Source of the DNA: Chloroflexota bacterium | Lineage (GTDB): Bacteria; Chloroflexota; Dehalococcoidia; Lucifugimonadales; Australimonadaceae | Assembly (NCBI GenBank): GCA_027625205.1 | Contig: JAQBVZ010000013.1 | Span: 1-9,642, forward strand | Reading direction: 5' to 3' | Length of the DNA stretch: 9,642 nt | In this document: in pieces, positions 6,222 through 9,642 of the stretch | How positions within the stretch are numbered: position 1 is the first letter of the stretch | Layout of the letters: each line of letters starts with the position of its first letter | Notes under the pieces: generated by a model | Databases searched by the model: none | Seen by the model: only the letters and a program-made list of their open reading frames with translations | What the model was told of the DNA's origin: nothing | Program-made: the position numbers and the translations under genes

Positions 6222-6863
6222 ATGGCAGAGAACTTTGACGGCGTAGACTCAGGAATGTTTGGGGACGCCCTGGATACCCTGGGCTTTGACGGCAGTATGA
6301 CCGGCCTGCAGACCGTGTGGCCCGGCATCAAATTTCACGGACGGGCGCTGGTAGTGCGGATGATTGTGGGTACGCCCGGCACCTTTGCTGCAGATGAGAT
6401 TGGTCTGGGCCGTATACTCGCAGCCGCCAGCGCAGGTGACGTCATCGTCATCGACGCAGGGGGCGCGCCAATCAGCGTCTGGGGTGAGCTTGCGGCGTTG
6501 GACGCGCAACGCATTGGTGTGGCGGGCCTTATTGCAGACGCCGCCATACGTGACGCAGACATCATGACGGACCTTGGCTTCCCCACGTTGACCCGGCACA
6601 TCACGCCTACCGCAGGCAAGACACGCCTGAAGCTGGACTCCATCAATGAAGGCCCGGTTATGGCGGGTGGTGTGACGGTCCAGCCCGGTGACTTCATCTT
6701 TGCGGATGACTCCGGCGCTGTGGTCTGCCCGCAGGCCATGGTGGAGGACACGCTGGCAGAGGTACGCAAGATTAAAGAGAAGGAATCTGAGTTCAAGAAA
6801 TACCTGGCGCAAGGGCTGCCGTACCTGGAAGCGGCAAAGCAACTTGGCGCAAGGCAAATGTAA
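6222..6863 (+). CDS. RraA-family protein, probable 4-hydroxy-4-methyl-2-oxoglutarate aldolase-like enzyme
   Basis: This 213-residue protein belongs to the RraA/HMG-aldolase family, often mislabelled as dimethylmenaquinone methyltransferase. The core GDVIVIDAGGAPISVWGELA (72-91) leads to the metal and substrate motif R110-D111, 20 residues after E89. Characterised aldolases and RraA proteins have D-x20-R-D, so here a glutamate replaces the first aspartate. The usual DG before the arginine reads DA (106-107). Members with this motif cleave 4-hydroxy-2-oxo acids to pyruvate and/or decarboxylate oxaloacetate with Mg2+ or Mn2+. A helical tail of about 35 residues (EVRKIKEKESEFKKYL onward) is typical of the aldolase branch. 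ATG 6222 has AAGGGGG 8 nt upstream. It is first in an operon with meta-cleavage enzymes, 36 bp ahead of the hydratase, which supports a pyruvate-forming role over regulation of RNase E. Confidence 0.87.
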   Translation: MAENFDGVDSGMFGDALDTLGFDGSMTGLQTVWPGIKFHGRALVVRMIVGTPGTFAADEIGLGRILAAASAGDVIVIDAGGAPISVWGELAALDAQRIGVAGLIADAAIRDADIMTDLGFPTLTRHITPTAGKTRLKLDSINEGPVMAGGVTVQPGDFIFADDSGAVVCPQAMVEDTLAEVRKIKEKESEFKKYLAQGLPYLEAAKQLGARQM

Positions 6864-6899
6864 TTTAATTCGGAAACTCACCGGAGGGCAGGAGCAGTA

Positions 6900-7688
6900 A
6901 TGAGCCTGAGTAGAGACCAAGTACATGAACTAGCCAAGCGGCTGATGGATGCAGAGGCAAACTTTGCGCCCGTGGGGCCGTTGACGGCAGAATTTACCGA
7001 CCTGAGCCCTGACGACGCCTATAAGGTGCAGTTGGCGGTGCTGGACAAACGCCTGGCATCTGGCCGGAGGATTGTGGCCAAGAAGGTGGGCCTCACCAGC
7101 AAGGCCATGCAGGACATGTTTAAGGTGGACACACCTGACTACGGCATGATTCTGGACGACATGCTTATTGAAAATGAGGCTGAGTACGAAGTAAGCAAGC
7201 TGTTGCAGCCCCGGGTGGAGCCTGAGGTTGCCTTCATGTTGAAGAGTGACCTCAAAGGCCCCAACGTGACAGTGGAGGACGTGCTTGCCGCCACTGACTA
7301 CGTGTTCCCCTCCCTGGAGGTCATAGACAGCCGTATCAAGGACTGGAAGATTACGCTGTCTGACACCATTGCCGACAACGCCTCCTCAGCACGAGTGGTC
7401 GTTGGGCCTGGCAAGGTCTCGATCAACGGACTGGACCTCGTGAACGAGGAGTTGATCTTTGAGAAGAACGGTGAGGAGATTGGACGCGCCAAGGGAGAAG
7501 CGGTACTGGGCAACCCAGCAGCCGCCGTCGCTTGGGCAGCCAACAAGCTCTCCGAGTACGGTATTTCCCTCCTGGCCGGTGAGTTTGTGATGCCGGGCGC
7601 CTTTGTCGGCGCAACACCCGTTCAGGCAGGGGACGTGATAAAGGCGACTTTCGCCAAGGTGGGCACGGTATCGGTCAAGTTCGTCTAG
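6900..7688 (+). CDS. mhpD: 2-keto-4-pentenoate hydratase (2-hydroxypenta-2,4-dienoate hydratase family)
   Basis: This 262-residue enzyme adds water to 2-hydroxypenta-2,4-dienoate, giving 4-hydroxy-2-oxovalerate in the lower meta-cleavage pathway. The length matches the family (about 260). The metal-binding glutamates are in place: E107 and E109 in RVEPEVAF, and E140 in PSLEVID. The VGLTSKAMQ (63-71), DYGMILDDM (80-88), SRIKDWKITLSDTIADNASS (144-163) and AAAVAWAANKL segments are family hallmarks, followed by the C-terminal LLAGEFVMPGAFV and PVQAGD motifs. The ATG at 6900 overlaps the end of a GGAG-CAGTA leader, a good binding site. The homologous 4-oxalocrotonate decarboxylase has the same fold and many of the same motifs and cannot be fully excluded. 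The acetaldehyde dehydrogenase and aldolase downstream fit either enzyme, but hydratase is preferred. The gene symbol follows the E. coli 3-phenylpropionate pathway. Confidence 0.9.
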   Translation: MSLSRDQVHELAKRLMDAEANFAPVGPLTAEFTDLSPDDAYKVQLAVLDKRLASGRRIVAKKVGLTSKAMQDMFKVDTPDYGMILDDMLIENEAEYEVSKLLQPRVEPEVAFMLKSDLKGPNVTVEDVLAATDYVFPSLEVIDSRIKDWKITLSDTIADNASSARVVVGPGKVSINGLDLVNEELIFEKNGEEIGRAKGEAVLGNPAAAVAWAANKLSEYGISLLAGEFVMPGAFVGATPVQAGDVIKATFAKVGTVSVKFV

Positions 7689-7718
7689 GGCATTTTGAGG
7701 AATGCAGAGAGGTAGACC

Positions 7719-8630
7719 ATGGCAGACAAAATAAAGTGCGCAATACTCGGCTCAGGCAACATCGGCACAGACCTGATGTTGAAGCTTCAGGACAGTGAGT
7801 TCCTGGACCTGACCTTCGTGGTGGGCATTGACCCCAATTCCGAGGGCCTGGCGCTTGCCAAGCAACTCGGATTGGAGACCACGCACGAAGGGTTTGATGG
7901 TTACGTGAAGCGGCACGAATTGGCTGACATTGTGTTTGAGGCCACTAGCGCCAAGGTGCACATGGCCAACGCTCCCAAGCTGAAGGAGTTGGGTAAGACG
8001 GCCATAGACCTGACGCCCGCTGCTGTGGGCCCCTACGTGGTGCCTTACGTCAACATTGGTGATGTGTTGGATGAGCCCAATGTGAACCTGATTACGTGCG
8101 GCGGCCAGGCCACCATCCCCATGGTGAACGCAGTGTCCAAGGTCACTCGCGTGCCTTACGCGGAGATTGTCGCCACCATCGCCTCCAAGAGCGCGGGGCC
8201 TGGCACGCGACAGAACATTGATGAGTTTACGAGCACCACGTCTGAGGCAATTGTGCGCATTGGCGGTGCTGAGCAGGGTAAGGCCATCATGATCCTGAAC
8301 CCGGCAGAGCCGCCCATCATGATGCGTGACACTGTGTACTGCAAGGTTGAGGAGATGGACCAGGAGGCAATCCTGGCCTCTATCTATGAGACGGCGGAGC
8401 GGGTGCGCACCTACGTCCCCGGCTATCGCCTTCGCATTGACCCTGTGTTCTACGATGACCGTGTGGTTATTACGCTGGAGGTTGAGGGCGCAGGTATGTT
8501 CTTGCCCAAGTATTCCGGCAACTTAGACATCATGACCGCCGCAGCCAAGGCTGTTGGCGAAGAATTCGCGCGGCACCGGTTGGGCCTCCCCACAGGTGCA
8601 GGCGTAGGTACGGAGGTAAGCCGTGGCTAA
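7719..8630 (+). CDS. mhpF: Acetaldehyde dehydrogenase (acetylating)
   Basis: This 303-residue CoA-acylating dehydrogenase converts acetaldehyde, CoA and NAD+ into acetyl-CoA. It normally works in a tight complex with the hydroxyoxovalerate aldolase, which channels acetaldehyde to it. The NAD-binding motif [10 protein letters not shown] is at 11-20. The catalytic thiol is C127 in [34 protein letters not shown] (157-176) and ILNPAEPP are standard for the DmpF/MhpF/BphJ family. The length is typical (about 295-316). ATG 7719 has GAGG 6 nt upstream and lies 30 bp after the hydratase stop. The gene's last 8 bp overlap the start of the aldolase gene, so the two partners of the channelling complex are probably translationally coupled. 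Longer-chain aldehydes may also be accepted, as in some homologues. Confidence 0.96.
   Translation: MADKIKCAILGSGNIGTDLMLKLQDSEFLDLTFVVGIDPNSEGLALAKQLGLETTHEGFDGYVKRHELADIVFEATSAKVHMANAPKLKELGKTAIDLTPAAVGPYVVPYVNIGDVLDEPNVNLITCGGQATIPMVNAVSKVTRVPYAEIVATIASKSAGPGTRQNIDEFTSTTSEAIVRIGGAEQGKAIMILNPAEPPIMMRDTVYCKVEEMDQEAILASIYETAERVRTYVPGYRLRIDPVFYDDRVVITLEVEGAGMFLPKYSGNLDIMTAAAKAVGEEFARHRLGLPTGAGVGTEVSRG
8612..8616 (+). promoter_or_regulatory. Internal ribosome binding site for the aldolase gene
   Basis: GGAGG near the end of the acetaldehyde dehydrogenase gene is 6 nt before the GTG at 8623. It supports that GTG as the aldolase start and the 8-bp gene overlap. Confidence 0.7.
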
Positions 8631-9642
8631 GCGTGCAGTCCGTGTCATTGACTCAACCATGCGTGACGGAAGCCACGCGATGGCCCACCAGTTCACCTCA
8701 GCGCAGATAGCGTCCATTGCCGAGGCTCTGGACGACGCGGGTGTAACCACCATGGAGATCTCCCACGGTGATGGCCTGGGTGGAAGCTCATTCAACTATG
8801 GCTTCTCGGCAGAGCCGGAGGAGAACTGGCTGAGGGCGGCCGCTAAGGTGGTCAAGAAGGCCCAGCTCGCCATCCTCCTGTTGCCGGGCATCGGCACGCA
8901 GGAGCACCTGACAGCGGCCTACGACCTTGGCGTCAGGGTCGCGCGCATCGCCACTCATTGCACAGAGGCTGACATCTCACAGCAGCACATTGAATTGGCG
9001 CGTGGGATGGGCATGGAGGTCATCGGCTTCCTGATGATGGCCCACATGATTTCGCCGGAACTCCTGCTGGAACAGGCCAAACTCATGGAGAGCTATGGCG
9101 CGCAGTGCGTGTACGTGGTGGACTCCGCAGGGGCCATGCGTCCTGATGAGTTCAAGCGCAAGGTTAGCACGCTTCGTGGGGGTCTTGAGGTCCCCGTGGG
9201 CGCGCACTGTCACAATAACCTGGGCCTATCCGTTGGCAACTCCCTGGCGGCAGTGGAAGAGGGGGCTGACTACGTGGACGGCTGCACCGTGGGCCTGGGC
9301 GCTGGCGCTGGCAACACCCCCACTGAGGTGCTGGCAACGGTACTGGAGCTTGAGGGCTACGACACCGGAATCGATCTCTATAAGATCATGGATGCCGCTG
9401 AAGACGTGGTGAAACCCATCATGCCCCGACCGCAGGTGGTGGACCGCGCAAGCCTGACCCTGGGCTACGCGGGCGTCTACTCCAGCTTCCTGCTGCACAC
9501 CTATCGTGCCGCCGCGAAGTTCAACGTGGAGCCACGCGACATCCTTGTGGAGCTTGGCAAGCGCAAGGTGGTTGGTGGCCAAGAGGACTACATCATTGAC
9601 CTGGCGGCGGAGATGGCCCAGGCGCAAGAGGCTGCGAAGAAG
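8623..9642 (+). CDS. mhpE: 4-hydroxy-2-oxovalerate aldolase (3' end cut by the window)
   Basis: This DmpG/MhpE/BphI-type aldolase splits 4-hydroxy-2-oxovalerate into pyruvate and acetaldehyde with a divalent metal. All 340 codons to the window edge are open. The family is about 337-350 residues, so only a few codons should be missing. The TIM-barrel active site starts with [13 protein letters not shown] (11-23), in which R14, D15 and H18 are the expected catalytic and metal residues. [14 protein letters not shown] follows near residue 47. The metal-binding HCHNNLGL motif is at about 199-206, after [31 protein letters not shown] and the C-terminal [16 protein letters not shown] segment, part of the dehydrogenase-interacting domain, are present. 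It starts at GTG 8623, overlapping the upstream gene by 8 bp. The frame is intact throughout, with no sign of decay. Confidence 0.95.
   Translation, partial: MAKRAVRVIDSTMRDGSHAMAHQFTSAQIASIAEALDDAGVTTMEISHGDGLGGSSFNYGFSAEPEENWLRAAAKVVKKAQLAILLLPGIGTQEHLTAAYDLGVRVARIATHCTEADISQQHIELARGMGMEVIGFLMMAHMISPELLLEQAKLMESYGAQCVYVVDSAGAMRPDEFKRKVSTLRGGLEVPVGAHCHNNLGLSVGNSLAAVEEGADYVDGCTVGLGAGAGNTPTEVLATVLELEGYDTGIDLYKIMDAAEDVVKPIMPRPQVVDRASLTLGYAGVYSSFLLHTYRAAAKFNVEPRDILVELGKRKVVGGQEDYIIDLAAEMAQAQEAAKK

Noticed and set aside
6249..6926. 225-codon minus-strand open frame opposite the RraA gene
   Set aside because: The RraA frame has clear family motifs and a ribosome binding site. The antisense frame shows no recognisable protein pattern.

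Overview
The window looks like a bacterial chromosome segment of moderately high G+C. It carries three blocks of housekeeping or catabolic genes and no mobile element, RNA gene or CRISPR array that I can see. Dense packing, mixed ATG/GTG starts, and a perfect -10 box placed so that one transcript would begin at its start codon recall Chloroflexota. The gene content (meta-cleavage lower pathway, RraA-like protein, SDR) would suit a marine SAR202/Dehalococcoidia-type lineage. That taxonomic guess is inference and would need a protein search to confirm.

Block 1 (1-3621, minus strand) is a 2-oxoacid dehydrogenase operon. It is transcribed as E3 dihydrolipoamide dehydrogenase, E1-alpha, E1-beta, then the lipoyl-domain end of E2, which leaves the window. 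The two E1 subunits resemble the cyanobacterial/plastid pyruvate dehydrogenase type, so pyruvate is the likely substrate.

Block 2 (3622-5165) starts with a 272-bp AT-rich divergent intergenic region. It holds two palindromes, possible operators, and a TATAAT box. On the plus strand follow an unrecognised 235-residue soluble protein and, 27 bp after its stop codon and in the same frame, an HPP-family membrane protein.

Block 3 (5183-9642) has a minus-strand SDR oxidoreductase, convergent with the HPP gene. A 220-bp divergent gap separates it from a plus-strand operon: an RraA/HMG-aldolase-like protein, 2-keto-4-pentenoate hydratase, acylating acetaldehyde dehydrogenase and 4-hydroxy-2-oxovalerate aldolase (3' end cut by the window). 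The last three form the classic lower meta-cleavage route: 2-hydroxypenta-2,4-dienoate to 4-hydroxy-2-oxovalerate, then to pyruvate plus acetaldehyde, then acetyl-CoA. An RraA-family aldolase or decarboxylase would add another pyruvate-forming step, and pyruvate dehydrogenase in block 1 would convert the pyruvate to acetyl-CoA. The core enzymes are well-known families. The less explained parts are the unknown protein at 3894-4601, the palindromes upstream of the dehydrogenase operon, the RraA gene at the head of the meta-cleavage operon, and the unusual active-site context of the SDR.
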